A DNA stretch of 27,115 bases from Dinochytrium kinnereticum (Eukaryota > Chytridiomycota > Chytridiomycetes > Chytridiales > Chytridiaceae), in NCBI GenBank assembly GCA_027604005.1, contig JADGJT010000298.1, positions 2,420 to 29,534 on the forward strand, written 5' to 3'. This document shows positions 8,654 through 17,645 of the stretch, piece after piece (position 1 is the stretch's first letter; every line of letters starts with the position of its first letter). The notes below the pieces were generated by a model. It did not search any database. It was not told the origin of the DNA and saw only the letters and a list, made by a program, of their open reading frames with translations. The translations under genes and the position numbers were made by a program.

Positions 8654-11128
8654 TCACGCAAACCTATCCCAAAGGGTGGACCCAGCATCCCTGCCACAGC
8701 TCCACATGGTGACCTTGTTCTGATCACCCGCCTGGTCCTTCCAGTTGATGCATCCAAGAGGTTGCGTCTGGAGCAAGTTGTCCACGTACGTCCACACCTT
8801 CACCCCAGACCTCATGCAAGTTCTCAGGTAAAGGTTCCATGGTTGAGCGCTCTCCGGAGGATCAGCACTGACACACATGGAGGGGTCTTCCTTGGACCTC
8901 ATGCGTCCAGTGACATCGATGGCAAAGAACTTTCTGTCGTTGTTCTCCTCTGGAACGGCGACGAGCCATCCCCTGTCATTGAAGGTGGTGGTCGACAAGA
9001 AACCGTTGCTGAGTTGAGTCTTGTACTTGTAGTAGGTAAGGTTGGGAGGGACGACGTGAGAAGCTTCAGTGGACCAACGGTGGTTTCGGTTCTCACCGCC
9101 GTTGTAGGGGTAGACGCCATTTCCAACAGGTCCATAGTCATCCAGCTTTCTGTTGTCGGCAAACCTTATGGTAGCGTCATCAGTGTTGATCCTCAAAGAA
9201 ACACCCTCGGCGCAGGGCTTCAGGACGAGGTCATTGTTGCCGCCTGCCCCCAACCCAGCACAGAGCTCAGGGTTGCTCTCAGGGTGAAGCTTGCTGTTGC
9301 TGTCAAAGGCCCACCTCTGAAGAGCGTTCTCACGGCAGGACTCGGTGGTGAGCTTCGACCCAATGACGTTCCCGTACTTCAACGCAAGGCAAGACCCCTT
9401 CACGATCTGGAAGATCTTGGTGTAGGTGAGACCGGTGGGCATGTCATCGTCAGCCAGAACGATGAAAGAGGCGGACTTGTCAGTGCGGCTGGAGACGGTC
9501 TGGCACTCGTCCAAAGTCTCCAACACATGAGTCTTGGAACCGTCGGCCTCGATGGGGGGAGACCAGATTGACCTGCCACCGTTGCTGTAGACGTTGACTG
9601 AACCGTCCTTCTCCAAGACGAGCCTTGAGGCGTCCTCTGAGAAAGGAATGATGCGTCGGGTCCTGCCGTTGCAGGTCAACACCAATGAGCGCTGCTCGAG
9701 CCTCAGGTTGGAGATGGAGGAGTCCGAGAAGACCGCCTCGCCCGCGTACATGTAGTTGAGAGGAGTGCCAGAGCTGAGCTTGAAGATCTTGTAACCAGTC
9801 TCCTGCATGCGCTGTCCAGAGACCTTGTCAGAGCAGATGACCAGACCGTCATCGTTGATGGAGAGCTGCTTGTGGCTGAGGCTGGAGACAGGGTCAAAGA
9901 TGGTGCCAATGATGGTGCTGCCGGAAGAGTGAATCAGTCTGCAAGTTGTGTCCAAGGTGAGGCTAAACTCCGTGCCAGCGACGGTGCTCTGGTCAATGAT
10001 GGATGAAGCGAACCGCCTGAGCACAGACGAGTCCTTGACGATCTGCACGTAACCATCCTGTCCCACACCAAACTTGAAGCTGCCGTTGGGGGAGACGATG
10101 AACTGGCCCTTCTTCATGATGGGGTTGGTGTCGCTCCACAACGCCTTGGTGTTGAAGACTGGGGCAGTTGGAGTGGGCGAAGGGGGGGTGGTGGTGGTGG
10201 TGGTGGTGGTGCTGATGACCGGGGGAGCAGGGGGCCAGGGCACGGTGGAATCCCAGCCACTAGGAGGACCTGCGGGACCGACGGTGGCAATGTCAAAGAT
10301 CAAGGTGGAGGTGTCCATACCAGCATCGATAAGGACGATTTTACCGTCATCCTCGATCTGAAGAATAAACTGGCTAGACTCCCTGCTGCCAGTCAACCTT
10401 GTAAGCTGGGTGTTTCGAGCCTGGCCGTTGAAACTGTGGGTGTCGATGGTACCATAGTTGGAGACTGACAGAACCCTTGGCTCGAACGGGATGTTTGAAG
10501 CTCTGTTAAGGGCGTAGTTGTTGTTGGTGCGAAGAACACCGTTGGGGTTGAAGGTGATCCACCAGAGATTGTTGTTGGACCTCAGGATGTCTCCCTCACC
10601 GATGTAGTTGATCCCTTGACTGTCGAGGAAGGTGTTGTTGGTCTTTTTCGAGGGGAAAGACCACACCATGTTACCAGCACCGTTTCGGACTCGGAACCGC
10701 CTGTCGTACTCGAACCGTCCCGTGAATGGCTGTCTGTCCTCGCCATCAGTATCACGAAGAGCGGTGCTGATGATGGATTGTGCCCCCTTGTTGTATAGCT
10801 CAATGTAACCGGTTGGGGTAAAGCTCAGGGAGATGTCGTCGGTGGGTTTTGGGACCGTGCCAGTGATGAGGCGCATGCTGTGGACGTCCAAATTCCCGTT
10901 GCCGGTGGGGATCTGGACTTTGAGGTAGCCAGACTGGGTGAAGACGAACTTGGCGTTTGGAATGGGGGCCGAACTAGCAGAGGGAGGGATGATCATGAAA
11001 CCACCCAGAGGCATGATGCCGTCTTGAGCCCACTCGTACTGGTCGAATTGGGCGGCCACATTGCGAGCGTTGAGGAGGAGAACCGAGGCGACGGACGCCA
11101 GGGACAGAAAAGATGGGCTAAGCAGCAT
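8654..11128 (-). CDS. Secreted multi-domain lectin: bulb-type (B-lectin) repeats plus C-terminal ricin-type beta-trefoil
   Basis: A single 824-residue frame without introns. Residues 1-26 form a signal peptide ending NVAA-Q. About 35-290 are beta-rich repeats of bulb-type lectin style (KFVFTQSGYLKVQIPTGNGN; LSFTPTGYIELYNKG; WWITFNPNGVLRTNNNYALN). A Pro/Thr linker with eight Thr (around residue 309) follows. About 325-560 are further bulb-like repeats (GQFIVSPNGSFKFGVGQDGY; LVLEKDGSVNVYSNGGRSIW). Residues ~565-824 resemble a ricin-type trefoil, with ..GSCLALKYG.., C...ALQRWAFD, ELCAGLG and SMCVSADP...C. B-lectins bind mannose-type glycans and trefoils bind galactose/GalNAc-type sugars, so extracellular or wall glycan recognition is inferred. 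The canonical QxDxNxVxY mannose site is largely degenerate, so sugar specificity is unclear. It is divergent from the lectin gene at 11720 and shares its promoter region. Confidence 0.85.
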   Translation of the reverse strand: MLLSPSFLSLASVASVLLLNARNVAAQFDQYEWAQDGIMPLGGFMIIPPSASSAPIPNAKFVFTQSGYLKVQIPTGNGNLDVHSMRLITGTVPKPTDDISLSFTPTGYIELYNKGAQSIISTALRDTDGEDRQPFTGRFEYDRRFRVRNGAGNMVWSFPSKKTNNTFLDSQGINYIGEGDILRSNNNLWWITFNPNGVLRTNNNYALNRASNIPFEPRVLSVSNYGTIDTHSFNGQARNTQLTRLTGSRESSQFILQIEDDGKIVLIDAGMDTSTLIFDIATVGPAGPPSGWDSTVPWPPAPPVISTTTTTTTTPPSPTPTAPVFNTKALWSDTNPIMKKGQFIVSPNGSFKFGVGQDGYVQIVKDSSVLRRFASSIIDQSTVAGTEFSLTLDTTCRLIHSSGSTIIGTIFDPVSSLSHKQLSINDDGLVICSDKVSGQRMQETGYKIFKLSSGTPLNYMYAGEAVFSDSSISNLRLEQRSLVLTCNGRTRRIIPFSEDASRLVLEKDGSVNVYSNGGRSIWSPPIEADGSKTHVLETLDECQTVSSRTDKSASFIVLADDDMPTGLTYTKIFQIVKGSCLALKYGNVIGSKLTTESCRENALQRWAFDSNSKLHPESNPELCAGLGAGGNNDLVLKPCAEGVSLRINTDDATIRFADNRKLDDYGPVGNGVYPYNGGENRNHRWSTEASHVVPPNLTYYKYKTQLSNGFLSTTTFNDRGWLVAVPEENNDRKFFAIDVTGRMRSKEDPSMCVSADPPESAQPWNLYLRTCMRSGVKVWTYVDNLLQTQPLGCINWKDQAGDQNKVTMWSCGRDAGSTLWDRFA
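10186..10212. repeat. Trinucleotide repeat coding a Thr run in the lectin linker
   Basis: A GGT repeat on the plus strand encodes consecutive Thr residues on the minus strand, in the Pro/Thr linker between the two lectin halves. Length changes would only lengthen or shorten a probably O-glycosylated linker. Confidence 0.8.
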
Positions 11129-11200
11129 TCTCTACAGATCTATCTTTTTGTGGTGGATCTCAGCAGCTGGTGATGAGGAAACCAGCGACGAAGCGCGTCG

Positions 11201-11210
11201 CCTTTTTATG
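11201..11210 (-). promoter_or_regulatory. TATA-like element of the minus-strand lectin gene
   Basis: Minus-strand CATAAAAAGG about 75 nt upstream of the ATG at 11128. Confidence 0.45.
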
Positions 11211-11645
11211 GCTGGAGGCAGGATCCAAACCACACGAAATTCACTCCTCGAATGGAGTGCAGAACAACAGAAAGACGAGACGGGCGGCTGCATACACTAC
11301 ACTGGTTGCCATGACTTGGCACCACAGCAAAATGGCGATTGTGGGGCAGACTTTGGTGCTTGCCCAATGGGGCAATTATCCGGCCTCAAGCCATTCCAGA
11401 CAAATGGTTTATACCTGAAAGCCACTTTTGTCCGACGGTGTCTGCAGCCCACACTTGTGGCCAGCCGCCGGTCTTTCAAAAAGCCATTTCACCGCCGTGT
11501 AACCAGAGTGTTCCACAAACGATATGTGATCTGCCCAGCCGCCCGTTGTTTGTGACGTCCAAGCAGTAAACGACAAAGACACCGAGGAGAGATGAAAAAA
11601 AAAAAAAAAGGCGGTGGGGTAGAAATGAAACCTCAGCGATGTAGG

Positions 11646-11651
11646 TATAAG
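11646..11651 (+). promoter_or_regulatory. TATA-like element of the plus-strand lectin gene
   Basis: TATAAG 69 nt upstream of the ATG at 11720. Confidence 0.4.
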
Positions 11652-11719
11652 AAGGCGAAACGAGGTCAGATCGGCCCCAAAGACGCTGAAGACACATACA
11701 CCTCGGCATAGCATAGACG

Positions 11720-14700
11720 ATGCGAGACCTCACGCACCTCCTCCTGCTCGCCCTCCTCGCTGGCCTCCCGCACCAAGCAAGCGCGGGTGGCTTAATCAAC
11801 GATGGGAAGAACTGGGCTTGCAATAACGTGTGTAATGGCGTTATCGGAAAGCTCAGCTTCCTATGCCAAGTTATGTGCAAGGATCATGAAAATCCAGAGG
11901 AGAACACCAAGTTAATCAAGCAATGCGCAGGTCTCTTCGAAGAGGCAGTCAGAAGGCTCGACAACGCTACGGTGGATGAGCCTGAGGATCCCAAGCCGTT
12001 CCGGAGACGAGCTTTTGCAGATGCCCCCATCACCGCCGATGAGGCAGGGATCCCTGACAATGTCGAGGAGCCTAGCATGGTTCAATGCAACACTTATCGA
12101 CCACAGAACCCTGACAACTCAAACTTCAAGGTCGGTCTTACCCGACGAGATGGAACCACCCCTGTAGGATCTGGCGTGGGAAGTGGAACATGCACTCCTC
12201 CCACCAAGCCAAAGGAGAAAGCGTTAAGAAGGAGACAGCTCGTCCAAGGACTTAAAGGTTTCCAGAAGTAAGCCTTTGCTTTTACTTCTTAAGCGTGTTG
12301 AAGACCAATATTTACTGACTTTTGTTCAAAATCAAAAGGTGCATCCCACTCGTCAGCAAAGTCCCCATGGCCAACCCTTACCACCCGTCCCTTACTGGTC
12401 TTCCCTTGGACCAGGTGGTGCGGAGGCTTGGGACAGGAATGGCCTACAGTCTCACCAACAAGGGTGTCAACTGCCTGAAGCAAGCAAACCCCTGCCCATG
12501 GACCCAATCAACCTCTGTCTCCGTGTCAAACGCTATTTCTTTCGCCATCTCAAGGGGAGAGACTGTGACAAGCACGCAAACCAACTCCACCAACTGGAGC
12601 AAGGGAAACTCCGAAGGCGTCACCGACATTCTCAGCAAAGCTTCCGAGGACTCCATCACGAGAACCCTTGCGAAAACCAACAGCTCCTCGTTCAGTGAGA
12701 CTCTCCAAGACACCTTCACGAGGGCCAACGAGATCACCCGTGGCAACACCACCACCAACACCGACGAGGAAAGCTGGACCAACAGCCGCACCTGGAACCG
12801 CGAGAACAGTAAGACGCGGACGGAGGGCAACGGCTACGAATACACGGCCTTGGGTGGAAATGAATTTACCCTCAACGTCGGAACCAGCAAGGACTCTATC
12901 AGTCAAAAAAGTGGAGACGTGAGTCTCAGCGTTACGTGCGGCAAGACCAAGGGATGGGACGAATCCGTCAACCTCGGAGTTAGCAAAGGTGCTGTGGAGG
13001 CAGGGTTTTCTGTGGCAGTTCGTGAGCAAAACGAAAAGTCCGTGACATTTTCCATCTCGAAAGGAGCGATGAAGTCCAAGTCCTCCAGAAACGACTGCTC
13101 AAGCCAGCTCACTGAAAACAATGGGGAGAACTACGCCGTTCGCCACAACTGCGACAACTCTCACACTATCACCTACTCACACGGCGGTTCCAAGGCCTAC
13201 ACCCATGGCCACACCCACGCGTTTGCTTCAGAGATCAGGGAGAGTGACTCGGTTTCGAACGCCTACATGAAGGGGAACACCTCAGAGGTCGGCTGGTCCG
13301 TCACCAACACCGATGCTTACGGCTACGCGACGACCAACACCTACGGCACCAACACCGAGAAGTCCAAGACATTCAGCGATGGTGCCGAGCACACTGACGC
13401 GTACGCAAAGGCCAAAAGCGAGGAGAGCACAAACACCACCACCATCACAATTACCTCATCCATCGAGACTTCTCAGACCATGTACCTTCCCCCCGGCACC
13501 ATCGGCTACCCCGTCTGCAGGCCACTCGTTATTTCTGAGATCACCCCTTGGAGCTGCATTGAGGAAGGTGGCGATGTGATCTACACCACCGAGGTTCAAG
13601 TCCCTGCCTCCCTGCAGCAGTCGAACAACGTCTCCTGCATTCTGGACTTTGAAGATCCGGGTACCCCTCCTAGGATCTTCAAACACGTTTCTCAAAAATA
13701 CCTCAACATTCCCGATGGAGCAGTGATGAAGTTTGGCTACACCTTGGATCCTCTCAAGGGGACGAACTTGGTTGACACCCTCACCAATGGCGACTATGTT
13801 CTCAAGTTTGATACCTCTCCGTCATGCAACATTGGTGTGTTTCAAGGCTCCAACTTGATCTGGTCCACCGGCATCACCAATAGCTATACCAACAAGAGCT
13901 CTAGCTCAGCCTTGAAGCCGAGGGCTTGTCGCATGCGCGTCACCACCGACGGTCATCTTATCCAGGAGGCTCTTGGCGTGTACATCAACGCGCCTTTGGA
14001 TTGGACCATGGTGTGGTCCACCCAGCCTTATGGGATTGACTATCCTGTTGGAGTGTTTGGTGACAAGGGATACTCGCTGGTTCTGCAGGCGGATGGTGAG
14101 CTTGAGTTGCTGGATGGAAAGGAGGTCAGGATCTGGTCGAGCAAGCTCAGCAAGAACCGCTATGGCTACAAGTACCCCGTCATGTCCATCTTCCCCGCCA
14201 TCGCACCAACCGAGCCTTCCATCGCTCAGGCAAGGGATTTCCACAACACTAGGCCAACCAACATCAAATGGCTCGGTGACAGGTTGAAGCTTGGGTCTTG
14301 CGCCACCATGTACATGAAAAGTGGTGAAGGCATCATCTCTCCGAATGGTCGGTTCTCTGTTTACCTTGACCAAGGTGGCAACATGTTCATCAAGGATGGC
14401 GAGAGAACCATGTGGCAAACGCAGACCATGGACATGTGGTACGCCAAGGGCCCCTACCGAGCTGGGTTGGACGCCAAGGGTATGTTCCAGATCAAGGACT
14501 CTACCAGTAAGGTCATCTGGAGCACGGAGAATGGTGGGATGGACAGCATGGTCATCGACAACAACGGTGTCTTTATGGGATTCACTGATTCCGGATTCGC
14601 GGCATGGACGCTCAGAGTTGACCTCAAGGCCGGGTTTTATGGTCACATGACTTACAGCCGCCCCTACATTTCTTGCGACCCCTGTGCCGATTGCTCGTTG

Positions 14701-15378
14701 AAGGGGAAGACGGCTCCACTCTTCAACCTGGCCACCGGTGACTGCATCCCTGTCTCCTCCACCAACCCAGCTTGCCGTCATTTCCTGTACGTCGAGGACA
14801 CCAAGCACTATGTCGCCATGTCGGAACAAGACCCTACCGTCCGCACTGGTCTCTGCCTCGGGTCCAGGAATGAAACACTCGGTCCTTGCTCTCCCACCAT
14901 CACCTGGAAGCACTACAACGACAACTTCCTGACCCTGAACCACGAGAAGGACGCGTGTCTCGGCACCAACTTCACCATAACGAGCTGCATTGGGGATGAC
15001 TTGAGAGGCACCAAGCTCTGGTCTCACGGTCCGTCGATCCTCCAAAGCCTCGACACTGGCAGAAACAGGCTGATGTACTTTGGACAGAAGCTTGAGGGCT
15101 TTGGTGCGTCGTTCCAGCTTGGTGCGAACGGGAATCTCGTCCTTACCAACCGACGAGGAGTACCGAAAATGATCAGCAGCAACAAGGTCTTCCGAGAGAG
15201 GACGGTGCTTGAGTTGACGGTTAATGGGGATCTGCTTGTGACGAATCTGTTTGGAAACGTCACGGTGCAAGCGGTCGTTGGGAAAAGAGGTGTGCCGCCT
15301 TACAGGGCCTCCATCTCATCAACTGGGGCGTTTGTAATCCAGGACTCAAAAAACTTTACCACTTACCAGTTCGCTTAG
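11720..15378 (+). CDS. Large secreted protein: Ser/Thr/Asn-rich amphipathic region, bulb-type lectin repeats and ricin-like module
   Basis: Exons 11720-12267 and 12339-15378 (71-nt intron GTAAGC...AAAAG, codon split AA|G) give 1195 residues. A signal peptide ends HQASA (~22). Residues ~25-180 hold Cys pairs (WACNNVC, FLCQVMC) and basic RRR/RRRQ sites that could be processed. Residues ~230-560 are long runs of alternating Ser/Thr/Asn and bulkier residues (SFAISRGETVTSTQTNSTNW), ending in SIETSQTMYLPPGTIGYP. The alternation and closing PPGT strand are reminiscent of aerolysin/ETX-MTX2-type beta-barrel pore formers; a low-complexity surface glycoprotein is the alternative. About 633-930 are bulb-type lectin-like repeats (IISPNGRFSVYLDQGGNMFI; YSLVLQADGELELL). 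About 957-1073 are Cys-rich and trefoil-like (TGLCLGSRNETLGPC), and 1080-1195 another bulb-like repeat (SFQLGANGNLVLTNRRG). Extracellular glycan binding is likely; membrane damage is only a hypothesis. Confidence 0.82.
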
Positions 15379-15558
15379 AGTCATATCATAGATTAGAATG
15401 GCAAAATGTTCTCTACCTTTTCATCAATAAACATTTAGTGCCTAATACTTCTGTGTTGAAATCAGAAATTAAACTGGGGCGTTTACGCAAGGTCTTAAAT
15501 GTTGGGAAATGGCATAGAAAAAAATAGGATGGAGACGTGAATAGAAAAAAATGGACAA
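15379..15558. other. 3' flank of the plus-strand lectin gene
   Basis: An AATAAA motif at 15426-15431, about 48 nt past the stop, is the probable poly(A) signal. No other feature is seen before the inverted-repeat arm begins. Confidence 0.6.
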
Positions 15559-16146
15559 CGAGTTGGAAACATCGGCAGCAAGCAGGATGGACGTAAAACA
15601 AAGATGAGACAGACGTGTGGTTAGCATTGAAGCAAAGCACTGATCAATTCATATAGAAGAGATCAGGGCCAGCATTCTTCCTCCAGCAACGCATACATTA
15701 CATACTCCATCAAGTAACAAAGGAAAAGGTTTGGGGCCGTTAACCCTCCCGTCATGCCCACCACATCCCGCCGCGTCTTCTAGAGACAAAAAATACTCTG
15801 ATAGTATCCAAGTGACTATCGCGCGGTCTCTGAGGCCAGACAATGTCCCATCCTTTCTGTTCAAAGTGAACAAAGTCAGAAATCCAGAGTCCAAAAATTT
15901 CAACCAATGAATCAAATTAAATCTCACTCACCAACCCTCAGCGACAAAACCTTCCTTCAATCTTACTTTCTTCATCGACCAGCACTTTAGCTCAGGGGAA
16001 GAGCGCGGGGCTCATAACTCCGAGGTCCCAGGATCGAAACCTGGAAGTGCTACGACTTCTTTTTTTTCCTTTCAGTACGCCATATAACATTCTTTTTGTC
16101 GCCTTTAATCCCACCTCCTATTTTCTATTTCTATCACCATTAAATG
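15559..16146. repeat. Right arm of the ~0.6 kb inverted repeat
   Basis: Reverse-complement counterpart of 7626-8239, with the same order of 5' flank, initiator tRNA and 3' flank read outward. It lacks the 26-nt block of the left arm, at about 15654-15655. Homology ends abruptly at CACCATTAAATG (16146), where LINE-like sequence begins. Confidence 0.92.
15981..16052 (+). tRNA. Initiator tRNA-Met (CAT), right copy
   Basis: Identical over its 72 nt to the copy at 7720-7791. Anticodon CAT at 16013-16015, T loop ATCGAAA, acceptor beginning AGC and ending GCTA. A run of eight T follows from about 16060, a Pol III terminator. Both copies look intact and transcribed outward from the lectin pair. Confidence 0.95.
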
Positions 16147-16960
16147 GTGGTGTCCATCAGTATTACCTGATGATACTACAGCGGTCTCTTCCAACGACCC
16201 CCTCTTTGCTTCTGTTCGGTATCTTAATTGACACCCTTGCTGATTCTCTCAACGGCTCTGACTCATCTATCTCTCCTCGCGCGCGCACTTCTTTGCGGAT
16301 GATATTGTTTTGAACCCCGGGATTCTGATTTCTCTGCTGAGCTTCTTGTTTCTCAGTGGTGGTATGCGTCTGGCATAACGTACTGTACAATGTTGCTAAA
16401 TGCGGCAGGCATCTTGGCACTTAATTGCCGCAGCGGCGCCTCCACTTTATTGATCTGTCTATCAGCTTTCCTTTCCTTATGTCTTTCGCCTTCAGCTATG
16501 AGTTCTTGGCCCTCCTTCTCCTTCCTTGGCATTTTATTCCTTGAAGTTCTAGTCTCCCTTGCTTCCCACTTAGGGTCACTCTTCAGCCGACTAATCATCT
16601 TGATGGGGTATCCTAACGCGCCTTTTGTCGTGGATGACGCGTCAATTGTGGGAAGAAGCCTTAGGCGGGTGCTTTGGGTTTTCCCACACCTTAGGACTTC
16701 AGCAATCACCAACTTCCAAGCTAGCTGTTTTTCGGCGTCATGGTGCAAACCTCTGTCTGGCTTTTTGACTGCCCTGCCTGTCAGAATCGCTTGTTCTGCC
16801 GTCACGTCCATGGATGCAATTTTATACCCTCTCACGTTGTTCCGTACCAAGTTTGGAATACTTCCTTAGTACCAGCTGATTTTCCTTGCATGCTTTTGGA
16901 TTCTCTACTCAACTCTTTTCTTTTATTTTCTTTCATCTATGTTTTTTTAGTCTTTCTTTT
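16147..16960 (+). pseudogene. 5'-truncated, frameshifted non-LTR retrotransposon (LINE) reverse-transcriptase relic
   Basis: Sequence begins inside a reverse-transcriptase palm domain. LQRSLPTTPSLLLFGILIDT (about 16177-16236) matches the QGSPLSPLLFxIFIDxL motif of LINE enzymes. After about one frameshift, FFADDIVLNP (around 16289-16318) gives the catalytic [FY]-A-D-D box. Further on, in shifting frames, NVAKCG (~16388-16405) and FAFSYEFLALLL (~16487-16525) echo the downstream lNxxKC and YxYLG motifs. The 167-residue frame at 16390 is part of this debris. No complete ORF, no endonuclease and no clear target-site duplication were seen, so it is dead. The 3' limit is a guess. Confidence 0.6.
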
Positions 16961-17265
16961 GCCCGTCCAATTCCTTGTCTTGTGACGCTGATGATGTATG
17001 CTTTATTCAATCCAGCACAAACATTGTAACCTTCTCTGGGCCGTAACGCTTGGCAGCAATAAAAGCACGCAAAAACTCAATACCAGGGCCGTAGCTTTCG
17101 TTGGTGGCCGTTCTCTTAACATATTTGAATTACAGTAGCCAAAAATGTTGGTATGAGCGGGCAGGTTTACATTGGACATCTAACTAAAGAAAGTGATTCA
17201 ATGTCGCTGTCTGTCGATAAGATAGATGAAGAATCTCGAAGACGCAAGGCGCTTGAGCTGACGAC
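16961..17265. other. Spacer, no gene seen
   Basis: AT-moderate sequence after the LINE-like region; it could include the element's 3' UTR. No coding or RNA feature is supported. Confidence 0.4.
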
Positions 17266-17598
17266 ATGTTGGTTGATAAGCACCTGGATTTTATGACTCG
17301 TCTGGTGTTTCTAGATGAGGGAAAAGACAAGTCCTTGATGAGGCATACTGTGATCATGGAGGGAAAGCACTCAACTACTTGGTTGGAGACCAAGTTTCAG
17401 TCGTACACCTTCGACTCACAAATAATTGGTGGAAGGAAGACAGCAAATGAGCATGAAGTAAAAATGGGGATTTTAGCAGGGGCTATCCATGGTTTTACGC
17501 CCAAAAGTTGCCCCAAGCAAGCATTTCGTGGGTCAGGGATGTTCAGGGATGTTTGTCATCGTGGGGTAAACAAAGTAGTGCCATGCGATCTGCACTAG
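17266..17598 (+). CDS. Hypothetical 110-residue ORF of uncertain reality
   Basis: ATG at 17266 opens a 110-codon frame (MLVDKHLDFMTRLVFLDEGK ...) with balanced composition rather than low complexity. No family was recognised and there is no signal peptide or membrane segment. It overlaps the upstream in-frame ATG (17583) of the next gene and lies beside the LINE relic, so it may be mobile-element residue or an exon of a decayed gene. Confidence 0.2.
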   Translation: MLVDKHLDFMTRLVFLDEGKDKSLMRHTVIMEGKHSTTWLETKFQSYTFDSQIIGGRKTANEHEVKMGILAGAIHGFTPKSCPKQAFRGSGMFRDVCHRGVNKVVPCDLH

Positions 17599-17645
17599 AA
17601 ATAAAAGAACAACAGGTTGCCTCACTCCTCATCTTCATCCGCACC

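Larger units (their letters stand above)
11129..11719. promoter_or_regulatory. Shared divergent promoter region of the two lectin genes
   Basis: This 591-bp gap separates start codons of two outward-facing secreted lectin genes. TATA-like elements sit at similar distances from each ATG: CATAAAAAGG on the minus strand (11201-11210, about 75 nt upstream of the left gene) and TATAAG on the plus strand (11646-11651, 69 nt upstream of the right gene). The middle holds an imperfect palindrome TGCCCAATGGGGCA (11361-11374) that contains a CCAAT pentamer. This arrangement suggests co-regulation, but no specific factor can be named. Confidence 0.55.

Noticed and set aside
8627..9571. 314-residue plus-strand frame over the 3' part of the minus-strand lectin gene
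   Set aside because: It is the complement of the trefoil-coding region, where Cys/Trp motifs make sense only on the minus strand.
13906..15270. 454-residue open frame on the minus strand inside the plus-strand lectin gene
   Set aside because: It is antisense to a strongly supported coding region with domain repeats. It has no recognisable domain or signal peptide, and long antisense frames are expected from the codon bias.
16353..16850. 165-residue minus-strand ORF over the LINE-like region
   Set aside because: The plus strand carries the reverse-transcriptase motifs; this frame shows no recognised domain and is probably the complement of the relic.
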